DNA from: Pseudomonadota bacterium
Lineage (GTDB): Bacteria; Pseudomonadota; Alphaproteobacteria; Rhizobiales; JAKPQE01
Reading direction: 5' to 3'
Length of the DNA stretch: 64,000 nt
Assembly: GCA_029572955.1 (NCBI GenBank)
Contig: JAKPQE010000026.1
Location: 42,878-106,877 of the forward strand
Position 1 is the stretch's first letter. Every line of letters starts with the position of its first letter. The notes beneath the pieces were generated by a model that did no database searches, was not told where the DNA came from, and worked only from the letters and a program-made list of their open reading frames with translations. This document shows positions 1-7,753 of this stretch, piece after piece. Both the position numbers and the translations under genes were made by a program.

Positions 1-1
1 C

Positions 2-445
2 GCCAATTCCTGGCGCCGCTTCGTGTCGCAGTCCTATGCGCCGATCGCCCCGACCTGGGGTGTCAACAACCGCTCGGTGGCGCTGCGCGTCCCCGAAGGG
101 CCGGTCAAGGCGCGACGCATCGAGCATCGCCCGTCCGGCGTCGACGCCAACCCCTACCTCGTCGCGGCGACGATCCTTGCCGGCATCCGGCACGGCCTCG
201 AGCGGGCGATCGATCCGGGCGAGCCGGTGATCGGCAACGGCTATGCCGCGACCGAGGCGGCGAGCGCCACGATGCCGACCGGCTGGCTCGCGGCGATCGA
301 GGCGGCGGAGCGGTCCGACTTCCTCAAAGGCGCGCTCGGGCCCGACCTGCACCGCACCTTCACGGCGATCAAGCGGGCCGAATATCTGCGGGTCGCCCGC
401 ACCGTCAGCGAGCTCGACTACCACCTCTACCTGCACGAGGTCTGA
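2..445 (+). CDS. Glutamine synthetase family protein, C-terminal part (5' end outside window)
   Basis: This is the C-terminal 147 residues of a GS-fold ligase; the reading frame is already open at the first bases, so the start lies to the left. It contains the GS C-terminal block APTWGVNNRSVALRVP, the arginine-rich ATP/glutamate-site stretch RRIEHRPSG, and DANPYLVAATILAG. These resemble PuuA/GlnA3-type glutamate-amine ligases more than GlnA. Two further GS-like genes lie at 30.4 and 34.4 kb in the polyamine locus, so this could be a third paralogue, but its neighbours are not visible. The exact substrate cannot be told from this fragment. Confidence 0.85.
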   Translation, partial: ANSWRRFVSQSYAPIAPTWGVNNRSVALRVPEGPVKARRIEHRPSGVDANPYLVAATILAGIRHGLERAIDPGEPVIGNGYAATEAASATMPTGWLAAIEAAERSDFLKGALGPDLHRTFTAIKRAEYLRVARTVSELDYHLYLHEV

Positions 446-466
446 GGCCGGGCGCCGTTCCCGACG

Positions 467-1069
467 TCAGTCGCCGTTGGCGACATGGCGCGGCATGATC
501 GCGCCGCGCATCCTTTCCAGATCGTCGTGGTAGCCCTCGGCGTCGCCATATTCGAAGAACCCGGGATAGCGCGGATGGGCGCCGGCGATGCGCCGGGCAT
601 GTTTGATCGGGCACCAGTACTGCTCGGTGCGCGAGGCGATCTCGCGGACATAGGCGAGGAGGCCGTTGGCGTAGGAGCAGTAGAGGCAGTTCATCTTCTC
701 GATGGCGTTGAGATAGGCGAGCAGGTGGCGGTCGAAGACGATGTAGGCGCGCCGCTCGACCTTCGCGATGCCGTAGACCGGGAAGCAGACCGCCTGATAG
801 AGGCTGACCAAGATGTCGAGCAGGACGAAGGGCACGATGAGGCTGTAGATCACCGGCGCGGTGATCAGCACCTTCGGCCGCACTTCGAGAAGATAGGGCG
901 CGAGCCGCGCCTTCAGTTCGGCATGGCGGCGGCGCACCTCGGCCTCGAAGACGACCCGGCCGTTTTCCATGCGCGAGGCGAACTCGTCGCGGCGCCGATC
1001 GAACTCGTCCTCGAGCTCGTCCTGGAGCTCCTTCATGCGGTCGAGAAGCTGGCTGACGATCGGCTGCAT
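467..1069 (-). CDS. Conserved hypothetical membrane protein, 200 aa
   Basis: I do not recognise a named family. The first ~60 residues are highly charged and helical (possible coiled coil). A hydrophobic stretch follows around residues 68-100 (VLITAPVIYSLIVPFVLLDI and beyond) that looks like one long or two short membrane segments. The C-terminal half has a Cys pair (MNCLYCSY) and a CPIKHARR motif that could hold metal or a disulfide. The start is well supported: GGAGGT lies 4 nt before the ATG. It sits convergent to the GS-like gene at the left edge and follows the chemoreceptor on the same strand. Confidence 0.75.
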   Translation of the reverse strand: MQPIVSQLLDRMKELQDELEDEFDRRRDEFASRMENGRVVFEAEVRRRHAELKARLAPYLLEVRPKVLITAPVIYSLIVPFVLLDILVSLYQAVCFPVYGIAKVERRAYIVFDRHLLAYLNAIEKMNCLYCSYANGLLAYVREIASRTEQYWCPIKHARRIAGAHPRYPGFFEYGDAEGYHDDLERMRGAIMPRHVANGD

Positions 1070-1268
1070 GGGTTACCTCCGCTGGGATCGGTTCGCACTC
1101 CGCAACGCCGATGGCGAGTGTCCGGCGACGCTCTTGTCGGCAGCTCGGGCGGCGGACCGCAAAACGATCCGCAGCAGCAGGTCTAGCATCGAACGAAATC
1201 CGGCGGCAGCCCCTCGCGAAGCTGCCACCGGGCTTCGGCGCCGGCCCGGGGGGCGTCGGCCAGCGCTT

Positions 1269-2672
1269 CTACTGTCGATTCTTGCGCCGTTCCGGTCCCG
1301 TGTAGTTCGGATCCTGACCCTTGCGCCGGTCGAGCGGACCGGTCCTCAGGTCATGGAGGAACTCGGTGATTTCGCGGCTGAGGCGCACCGACTGCTCGGA
1401 GAGGGCGCGGCTCGCATCGCCGACCGTCCCGGCCGCGGTGCGGGTGCCGTGGATCGCCTGCTCGACCTCGGCGACATTGACCGCGAGGCGGCCGGTGCCG
1501 TCGGCGGCGATCTGCACCTGGGAAGAAATCTCGCCGGTCGCGGCTTCCTGTTCCTGCACGGCGGCGGCGATCATCGCGGTCAGCTGGTCGATCTCCTTCA
1601 TGACCTCGGCGATCTGGTGGATGGTCCCGACCGCTCCCGCCGTCTCGGTCTGCACGGTGTTGATCTGGCGGGAAATCTCGTCGGTCGCCTTGGCGGTCTG
1701 GCCGGCAAGCGACTTGACCTCGGAGGCGACGACGGCGAAGCCCTTGCCCATCTCGCCGGCCCGCGCCGCCTCGATGGTCGCGTTGAGCGCGAGAAGATTG
1801 GTCTGTTCGGCGATATCCTGGATGAGCTGCACGACGTCGCCGATCTGCTCGCTCGAGGCGGCGAGACTGCGGATCGCCGCCGACGAGGTCTCGGTCATCC
1901 CGGTCGCCTTCTGCACGATGCCGGTGGCACCGGCGAGTTGGCGGGCGATCTCGTTGATCGAGGCCGACATCTCCTCGGCCGCCGCGGCGACGGAGCGGAC
2001 ATTGCCCGAGGTCGTCTCGGAAGCGCTTGCCGCCGAGACCGCCTGGTCGAGTGCGCCCTCGGCGATGGCATCGAGATCGACGGCCGTCGCATCCATCGCC
2101 TTGACCCGAGAGTCGACCTCGGCAATCACCTCCGCCGACGCATCGCGGAACTTGTCGATCACTTCGCTGACATAGGCGAAATGGTCCTTTTGCTCCTGCA
2201 GCAGGAGGTGCTGATAGACCGAGACGGCGAGGTCGAGATCGAGCAGCACCGCCTTGTTGAGCGCGGCGAGCATGTCGACGAGCCGGGCCGGCCGGAAACG
2301 GTATTTGTGGACCACAATGGCGGTCAGCTCGTTGAGGACGAACTGATAGCCGGCGATGTACCAGCTCGGTTCGAGGCCGATGTCGCGGTGAGCCTGTCCG
2401 ATCTTCTGGACGCCGGCGGCGTAGTCGCGATCGAAGCTGCCGCTGAACAGACGCTGCCAGTGCTTGCGCTGGGCGCCCTTCAGCCGCTCGGCGTCGACAC
2501 CGATCAGTCCGGCGAGGTGCGGAATGGTCGCGACATGGGCATAGAAGCGGGCGAGGATCTCGCCGAGATGCGGCTCGATCAGGGTCCATATCTCCCGCAG
2601 CACCTGACAATCGGCGCTGCTGACGCGGGCGAAGGAAAGTCGTTCACGCAAATCGATGTCGGTGCTGGTCAT
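1269..2672 (-). CDS. Globin-coupled methyl-accepting chemotaxis protein (HemAT-like)
   Basis: A 467-aa soluble chemoreceptor. Residues 1 to about 170 form a protoglobin sensor domain: the proximal haem ligand is predicted to be His95 in [16 protein letters not shown], the pattern of HemAT-type aerotaxis sensors. Residues ~180-430 are the MCP signalling helix pair, with the conserved hairpin [17 protein letters not shown]. No membrane span is present, so signalling should be cytoplasmic, to CheA/CheW. The start chosen is the ATG of [10 protein letters not shown]; an upstream in-frame start would add 24 residues lacking globin character. By family it senses O2 or redox gases. CheY and CheZ homologues lie at 15.6-16.8 kb. 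Confidence 0.93.
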   Translation of the reverse strand: MTSTDIDLRERLSFARVSSADCQVLREIWTLIEPHLGEILARFYAHVATIPHLAGLIGVDAERLKGAQRKHWQRLFSGSFDRDYAAGVQKIGQAHRDIGLEPSWYIAGYQFVLNELTAIVVHKYRFRPARLVDMLAALNKAVLLDLDLAVSVYQHLLLQEQKDHFAYVSEVIDKFRDASAEVIAEVDSRVKAMDATAVDLDAIAEGALDQAVSAASASETTSGNVRSVAAAAEEMSASINEIARQLAGATGIVQKATGMTETSSAAIRSLAASSEQIGDVVQLIQDIAEQTNLLALNATIEAARAGEMGKGFAVVASEVKSLAGQTAKATDEISRQINTVQTETAGAVGTIHQIAEVMKEIDQLTAMIAAAVQEQEAATGEISSQVQIAADGTGRLAVNVAEVEQAIHGTRTAAGTVGDASRALSEQSVRLSREITEFLHDLRTGPLDRRKGQDPNYTGPERRKNRQ

Positions 2673-3088
2673 GACATGGTCCCGGAAAGGGCCGAGGCTC
2701 GGCCGAACTGCATAGCGATGTAGCAACCGGCGGTACTCAACCACCGGTTTCGCTATCGTTTTTCCAGCGCGTTAAAATATGGTAAACGATTAATTAAATG
2801 CTTGGTTAGTAACAAGCGTAACCTTGATACGGGTCAATATTGACAGGTCCGTGGCGCAGTATCGGCAAATTTTCCAGGTAAAATCCCAAGATTTCCCAGA
2901 TCGACTTCCCGGACTCTCGCGATTTCTTGCGATAGGGAAAACACGTAGCCACTTTCGACGATGCACGCCCGGCTGCGGCGATTCGCGTCGCGATCGCCCG
3001 ATACCGCCACCGCAGGCCCCGGTCAACCGACGCGGCCGGGGACAATCTCCGGAAAAAGAGGCGAGGTGCGAGGCAAACGGATGACGCC
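2673..3088. other. Non-coding gap, 416 bp
   Basis: No credible gene is seen on either strand between the chemoreceptor start and the tRNA-Gly terminator. The part at about 2750-2920 is clearly more A+T-rich than the rest of the window and probably holds the chemoreceptor promoter. The rest shows nothing I can interpret. Confidence 0.6.
2809..2837 (-). promoter_or_regulatory. Possible sigma70 promoter for the globin-coupled chemoreceptor
   Basis: In an A+T-rich island on the minus strand a TTGACC -35-like hexamer (2837-2832) is followed after 17 bp by TGTTAC (2814-2809). This would leave a leader of about 130 nt before the ATG at 2672. The -10 match is poor, so this is a suggestion from spacing and base composition only. 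Confidence 0.3.
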
Positions 3089-3119
3089 GAAAAAGCGAAA
3101 GCCACCTTGCGGCGGCTTT
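3089..3119 (-). terminator. Intrinsic terminator of tRNA-Gly
   Basis: On the minus strand a 9-bp stem AAAGCCGCC / GGTGGCTTT (one G-T pair) closes a GCAA tetraloop and is followed by CGCTTTTTC. It begins 35 nt beyond the tRNA 3' end, as expected for a Rho-independent terminator of the tRNA transcript. Confidence 0.8.
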
Positions 3120-3153
3120 TCGTTTCGGTCGGCATGTCCAATTTTTGGGAAAT

Positions 3154-3228
3154 TGGAGCGGGCGATGGGATTCGAACCCACGACCCCAACCTTGGCAAGG
3201 TTGTGCTCTACCCCTGAGCTACACCCGC
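3154..3228 (-). tRNA. tRNA-Gly (anticodon GCC)
   Basis: The 75-nt gene folds as a complete cloverleaf. The acceptor stem is GCGGGTG / CGCCCGC with a T discriminator and an encoded CCA. The D-arm is GCTCAGGGGTAGAGC, the anticodon stem-loop has GCC between CAACCTT and AAGGTTG, and the T-arm contains GGTTCGAATCC. It stands alone between the chemoreceptor and the M16 peptidase operon, with its own terminator downstream. Confidence 0.97.
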
Positions 3229-3385
3229 TCGACCAGTCCGTCGGACCGCGGCCTATATGGACCAAGGCGCCGGCGATTGCAACAGCGAAATGCGCGTTTC
3301 GACATGACTTTTTTCGTGTCGCCGGGCTGTTGCGAAACGGCGCAAAGCCCTTGGCCCGGCGATGATTTCCGACGGCGCCCGGGGC

Positions 3386-4717
3386 TCAGGAGGCGAGCGG
3401 GCCGACCGTCGCGACGATCAGGCCGCCGCTGCCGAAGACGCGCTTCGCGGCCCTTTTCACGTCCTCGATCGTCACCGCCTCGATCAGCGCATTGCGCTTG
3501 TTGATGTAGTCGATGCCGAGATTGTCGAGGTTGAAGGCGAGGAGCTGGGCGGAGATCTTCTGCGACGTGTCGAACCGGAGGGCGAAGGAGCCGACGAGGA
3601 AGCTCTTGGCCTCGGCGAGTTCCTTCTCGGTCGGTCCCTCCGCGGCGAAACGCTTCAGCTCGGATTCGATGAGCTGCATCGCCTCGCCGGCCCGGTCCGA
3701 CCGGGTGGCGACGCCGCCGACGAAGGCGCCGGCGTGATCATAGGGCGCAAGGAAGGTGTAGACCGAATAGGCAAGGCCGCGCTTCTCGCGCACCTCGTCG
3801 TAGAGGCGCGAGGAAAAGCTGCCGCCGCCGAGGATGTGGTTGGCGATATAGGCCGGGATGAAATCCGGATCGTCGCGCTTGATGCCGACGCCGCCGAAGC
3901 GGATGACGGTCTGCGGGTTGGCGATCTCGGATTCGACACGGGCGCCGGCCTTCGGCGTGATCTCGGGCACGGCGACGAGATCGGGATCGGCGGGCAGCCT
4001 GCCGAACACCTCGTCGAGCAACGGCGCCAGCGTCTTGGCATCAATGTCGCCGACGACGGCGACCTTCAGGTCGCGGCGGGCGAACATGCGGTCGCGCAGG
4101 CCCGCGAGGTCGGCGGCGGTGACAGCTGCGAGCGAGGCTTCGCTGCCCTCCTTGCGCCAGCCATAGGGATGGTCGGGGAAAGCGGCCTCGTACCAGAGGT
4201 CGAAGGCGAGTTCCTCCGGATCCTTTTCGTTGGCCTTGATGCCGGCGACGATCTGGGCGCGCATGCGCTCGATCGGCTCGGCGTCGAAGCGCGGCTCGTT
4301 GACGGCGAGCGTCAGCAGGCGGAAGGCCTCGTCGCGATTGGCCGTCAGCGTCTTCAGTGAACCGTAGAAGACGTCGCGGCCGGCGCTGAAGCTCATCGAG
4401 ATGGAATTGTCCTCGAGGGCCTTCTGGAAGGTGGCGCTGTCGAGGTCGCCGGCGCCCTCGTCGAGCAGGCCGGAGAGGAGATTGGCAAGGCCGGTCTTGC
4501 CTTCCGGGTCCTGCGCGGAGCCGCCGGCAAAGCCGAAGTCCATGGCGATCACCGGAACCGCATGCTCCTCGACGAGCCAGGCCTCGATACCGCCGGGGCT
4601 GACCACGCGCTGGACCTCGGTCGCCGCTGCCGGGCGCAGCATCAGCGCGGCAAGGACGAGGAGGCCGAGGGCGAGCGGCCGCAGGCGGCAAGCGATGCGG
4701 AGTGCGGGCGTCATCAT
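3386..4717 (-). CDS. M16 family peptidase, non-catalytic partner subunit
   Basis: A 443-aa exported M16 (insulinase/pitrilysin) protein with a signal peptide at residues 1-32 (LALGLLVLAALMLRPAAA). The position where the zinc motif HxxEH should be reads TGLANLLSGLLDEG, so it cannot bind catalytic zinc. It keeps the C-terminal substrate-contact block SRLYDEVREKRGLAYSV, typical of the non-catalytic beta-type subunit of M16B heterodimers. The start ATG (or the next codon, also ATG) follows AAGGA. It lies 38 bp after the catalytic partner, so the two are presumably co-transcribed and form a periplasmic heterodimer. The substrate is unknown. Confidence 0.9.
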   Translation of the reverse strand: MMTPALRIACRLRPLALGLLVLAALMLRPAAATEVQRVVSPGGIEAWLVEEHAVPVIAMDFGFAGGSAQDPEGKTGLANLLSGLLDEGAGDLDSATFQKALEDNSISMSFSAGRDVFYGSLKTLTANRDEAFRLLTLAVNEPRFDAEPIERMRAQIVAGIKANEKDPEELAFDLWYEAAFPDHPYGWRKEGSEASLAAVTAADLAGLRDRMFARRDLKVAVVGDIDAKTLAPLLDEVFGRLPADPDLVAVPEITPKAGARVESEIANPQTVIRFGGVGIKRDDPDFIPAYIANHILGGGSFSSRLYDEVREKRGLAYSVYTFLAPYDHAGAFVGGVATRSDRAGEAMQLIESELKRFAAEGPTEKELAEAKSFLVGSFALRFDTSQKISAQLLAFNLDNLGIDYINKRNALIEAVTIEDVKRAAKRVFGSGGLIVATVGPLAS

Positions 4718-4755
4718 GCGATCCTTCTCTTGTCGATCGGCACGGGCAACGGGGA

Positions 4756-6177
4756 TCAGGAGCGCTTGTCGGCGGAGGCCGCGGTCTCGGCGGCGGCCGG
4801 GGCATTGGCCGCGACGCCTTCGAGGAGGCCGGTCACCGAGCGGCGGATGTCGAGATAGTCGCGCGCCGCCGCGACGACGTCCGCGGCGGTCACCGCCTCG
4901 ATCCGCGCCGGCCATTCCTGCACGTCGGCGATGGTCGAGCCTGTCGTCAGCGCGACGCCGAAGAGCCGCGCCAGGGCGAACTGGCTGTCCTGGGCATAGA
5001 GCGCGTCGGCGATCATCGTGCGCTTGGCGCGGGCGAGTTCCTCGGCGGTGACGCCATCCCTGACGAGACGGGCGATCTCGGCGTCGAGGGCGGCTTCGAG
5101 GCCGGCGAGGTCGACGCCGTCGCGCGGCACCGCATAGACGCCGAAACGGGTGGTGTCGTAGGACGAGCCCGAATACCAGGCGCCGGCGCCGGCCGAGATG
5201 CCCTGTTCGACGACGAGGGCACGATAGAGCCGGCTGGTCGAGCCGCCGCCGAGGATCTGGGCGAGCAGGTCGAGCGCCTCGGCCCGGCCCGACTCGGCGC
5301 GCGAATAGGATGGCACCAGATAGCTGCGCTGCAGGCTCGGCTGGCTGACACGCTCGTCGGCGAGCCAGACGCGGCGCGCGGCGATCGGCTCGGGCTCCTG
5401 CGGGCGCATGCGCTCGCCCGGCTCGGCGCGGCGCGTCACCGCACCGTAGGTCTTCTCGGCGAGCGCCTTGACCTCGTCGAGGGTGACGTCGCCGGCAACG
5501 ACCAGCACGGCGTTGTTGGGCGTGTAGAAGCGGTCGTAATAGGTGATCGCGTCGGCGCGGTCGAGCCTGGCGATCTCGCCCTCCCAGCCGATGATCGGAA
5601 TCCGGTAGGGGTGGTTGAGATAGAGCGCGGCATCGAGCGCCTCGCCGAGCTTGGCAGCGGGATCGTTCTCGACCCGCGAGCGGCGCTCCTCCAGCACCAC
5701 GTCGCGCTCGGGCAGGATCACCGGATCGGTGAGCACGAGATTGGCCATGCGGTCGGCCTCGAGCTTCATGACGAGGCCGAGTTCCTCCTTGGCGACGCGC
5801 TGATAATAGGCGGTGTAGTCGTCGGTGGTGAAGGCATTCTCCTCGCCGCCGATGCGCGACAGGATCGCCGAGAACTCGCCGTCGGGATGGTCCTTGGTGC
5901 CCTTGAACATCAGGTGTTCGAGGAAGTGGGCGATGCCCGACTTGCCCGGCGGCTCGTCGGCCGAGCCGACCTTGTACCAGATCATGTGGGTGACGACGGG
6001 CACGCGATGGTCGGGCACGACGACCGCGGTCAGGCCGTTGTCGAGCGTGAAGCTCGCGGTGCCGGGGGCAACGAGCGGCGCCTCGGCCCGGGCCGGGACG
6101 GCGGCGGCAAGGCCGGCGACGAGGGCGAGCGCCGAAAACGAATGGCGAAGGAAGGGACGGACGGAGATAGACGGCAT
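4756..6177 (-). CDS. M16 family zinc peptidase, catalytic subunit
   Basis: A 473-aa periplasmic zinc metallopeptidase. Signal peptide at residues 1-32 ending PARAEA. The inverted zinc motif HFLEH (His84, Glu87, His88) is intact, followed by the ENAFTTDDYTAYY block that contributes the distal ligand. The chosen ATG (MPSISVRP) follows GAAGGA at ~10 nt; a GTG nine codons upstream is an alternative. It is the upstream gene of the pair with the HxxEH-less partner. By family it degrades peptides or short unfolded proteins inside a closed clam-shell chamber formed with that partner. Confidence 0.93.
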   Translation of the reverse strand: MPSISVRPFLRHSFSALALVAGLAAAVPARAEAPLVAPGTASFTLDNGLTAVVVPDHRVPVVTHMIWYKVGSADEPPGKSGIAHFLEHLMFKGTKDHPDGEFSAILSRIGGEENAFTTDDYTAYYQRVAKEELGLVMKLEADRMANLVLTDPVILPERDVVLEERRSRVENDPAAKLGEALDAALYLNHPYRIPIIGWEGEIARLDRADAITYYDRFYTPNNAVLVVAGDVTLDEVKALAEKTYGAVTRRAEPGERMRPQEPEPIAARRVWLADERVSQPSLQRSYLVPSYSRAESGRAEALDLLAQILGGGSTSRLYRALVVEQGISAGAGAWYSGSSYDTTRFGVYAVPRDGVDLAGLEAALDAEIARLVRDGVTAEELARAKRTMIADALYAQDSQFALARLFGVALTTGSTIADVQEWPARIEAVTAADVVAAARDYLDIRRSVTGLLEGVAANAPAAAETAASADKRS

Positions 6178-6377
6178 CTGGCTCTGGTCCTTCACGTAGG
6201 CCACCTTGCGGCGGCGAATCGGTGCGGTGCGCCGGCGCGCGTTCCGCGCGAGGATATAGAGGGCGGCCCCGGGCCCTTCCAGTTACAAATACTTCATGTT
6301 CGGAGCCTTAACGGCGGACGGCCGCGGCGTCGTGCGCCGCGGCCGTCGAAATTCCGACCCTTTCGGGAAATGCTCGC

Positions 6378-7052
6378 TCACCTGAGGGCGTTGCGATCGT
6401 TGACCGGGGCCGCCCGCTTCTCCTTGGCCGCCTCCTTGGCCGCCTCGACGTCGTAGGCCGCGGTCGCGGCCGGCACGCGATACTCGGACGGCGGCTCGGT
6501 CAGATAGCGCCGCGTCGGCATGCCGTCCGGGCCGAGCTCCGGCTCCGGATTGAGCTTGATGAACTGCTGGCGCATCTCGGCCGGCGACAGCTTGGCATTG
6601 GCGCGCTCGTTGTGCGCGATCTGCGAGGCCCTGTCCTCGGGCTTGCCCGAGAGGCCGGCGCCCGCCAGGCGACCGGCCTGCATTTCTTCGGGCGAGAGGC
6701 GCTCGTTCTTGTAGGAGATCTCGCTCGTCTCGTAGACGCCCTTCTTGGCCTGGGCGGCGCGGGCCTGACGGGCCGCGTCGTCCGGATCGTTCGGCCAGGC
6801 CGCGGCATCGCCGACGGCGACGCCATCGTTCGGCGGCGGCAATTCGTTGCTCGGCGGCAGGACCAGCGGCGAGCGCGCCTGATAGTCGATCGGATCCTTG
6901 GGCGGGGTCGCGCCAATGATGCCGAGGACGCTGCCGATCAGCTTGTTCTCGAGGTCGCCGGCAAGCGCGGCGCCGGAACCGAGCACGAAGGACGCGCCGG
7001 CCAGCGCCATGACGGCGTGGCGCGCGGCTTTCAGGGTCGATCGCTTGGTCAA
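6378..7052 (-). CDS. Conserved secreted hypothetical protein, 224 aa
   Basis: No named family recognised. It has an N-terminal signal peptide (AVMALAGASFVLGSGAALAG), then a low-complexity Pro/Asn linker (LPPSNELPPPNDGVAVGD) and a polar Ala/Glu-rich body with no transmembrane segment, so it is probably periplasmic. I chose a TTG start preceded by GAAGGGAG because it places the signal peptide at the N terminus; a GTG 13 codons earlier is possible. It lies between the M16 pair and lspA on the same strand, and may act in envelope maintenance, but this is only context. Confidence 0.7.
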   Translation of the reverse strand: MTKRSTLKAARHAVMALAGASFVLGSGAALAGDLENKLIGSVLGIIGATPPKDPIDYQARSPLVLPPSNELPPPNDGVAVGDAAAWPNDPDDAARQARAAQAKKGVYETSEISYKNERLSPEEMQAGRLAGAGLSGKPEDRASQIAHNERANAKLSPAEMRQQFIKLNPEPELGPDGMPTRRYLTEPPSEYRVPAATAAYDVEAAKEAAKEKRAAPVNDRNALR

Positions 7053-7223
7053 GACGAGTACTCCCTTCCTCGGCGTGCGGCGCGCGGACACGACAGGTCC
7101 TTCGCCGATTTTGCCGAACCCATCGGTTCATGGAACCGTCCGGCCGGTTTCGGCATCCTGCACGAAAACGACCCTCCGCGCTCTGGCCTTCGGGCCGGTC
7201 GCGTTCAATCCCGGAAACAGGCC

Positions 7224-7748
7224 CTAGCCGCTCTTTGCGGCATTTTTTCGGCCCTCCGTCATCGAGTCATACAGAAGACCCGCGGCACCCGCAACGATGG
7301 CCACGTCGGCGAGGTTAAAGACGTACCATTCGAAGCCGCCGGCATGGAGCAGCACGAAGTCGACGACCGCGCCATGGACGATACGGTCGAGGGCATTGGC
7401 GAGGGCGCCGCCGACGATGAGGCCGATGCTGAGGGCGATCAGCCGGTTGGCGGTGCGGGCGAGCCAGAGGGTCAGCGCCACGGTGGCGACGAGCGTGACG
7501 GCGACGAGCAGCCAACGGCCGAGATCGCCGTCCTGCTGGAAAAGGCCGTAGGAGACGCCGCGGTTCCAGACGAGCACGAAGTCGACGAAGGGGGCGATGG
7601 CGACGCGGCCGCGCGCGGCGATGTCCCAGCCGACGAGCAGGCCCCACTTGGAGGCCTGATCGAGGACGAAGACGAGGCCGGCGACGAGAAAGCCGAACCG
7701 CGACAGCGGCCCGGTCACGCGCAATCCCTTCTCGCCGGCCTCGGACAT
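7224..7748 (-). CDS. lspA: Lipoprotein signal peptidase (signal peptidase II)
   Basis: A 174-aa inner-membrane aspartyl peptidase that removes signal peptides from diacylglyceryl-modified prolipoproteins. Four membrane helices are visible. The two catalytic Asp motifs are present: [14 protein letters not shown] and [10 protein letters not shown], with the family signature [11 protein letters not shown]. The ATG lies 5 bp downstream of the ileS stop, so it is in an operon with ileS, an arrangement common in bacteria. A longer frame upstream would run inside ileS and was rejected. The C39-like lipoprotein at 48.8 kb is one likely substrate. Confidence 0.97.
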   Translation of the reverse strand: MSEAGEKGLRVTGPLSRFGFLVAGLVFVLDQASKWGLLVGWDIAARGRVAIAPFVDFVLVWNRGVSYGLFQQDGDLGRWLLVAVTLVATVALTLWLARTANRLIALSIGLIVGGALANALDRIVHGAVVDFVLLHAGGFEWYVFNLADVAIVAGAAGLLYDSMTEGRKNAAKSG

Positions 7749-7753
7749 CGGCT

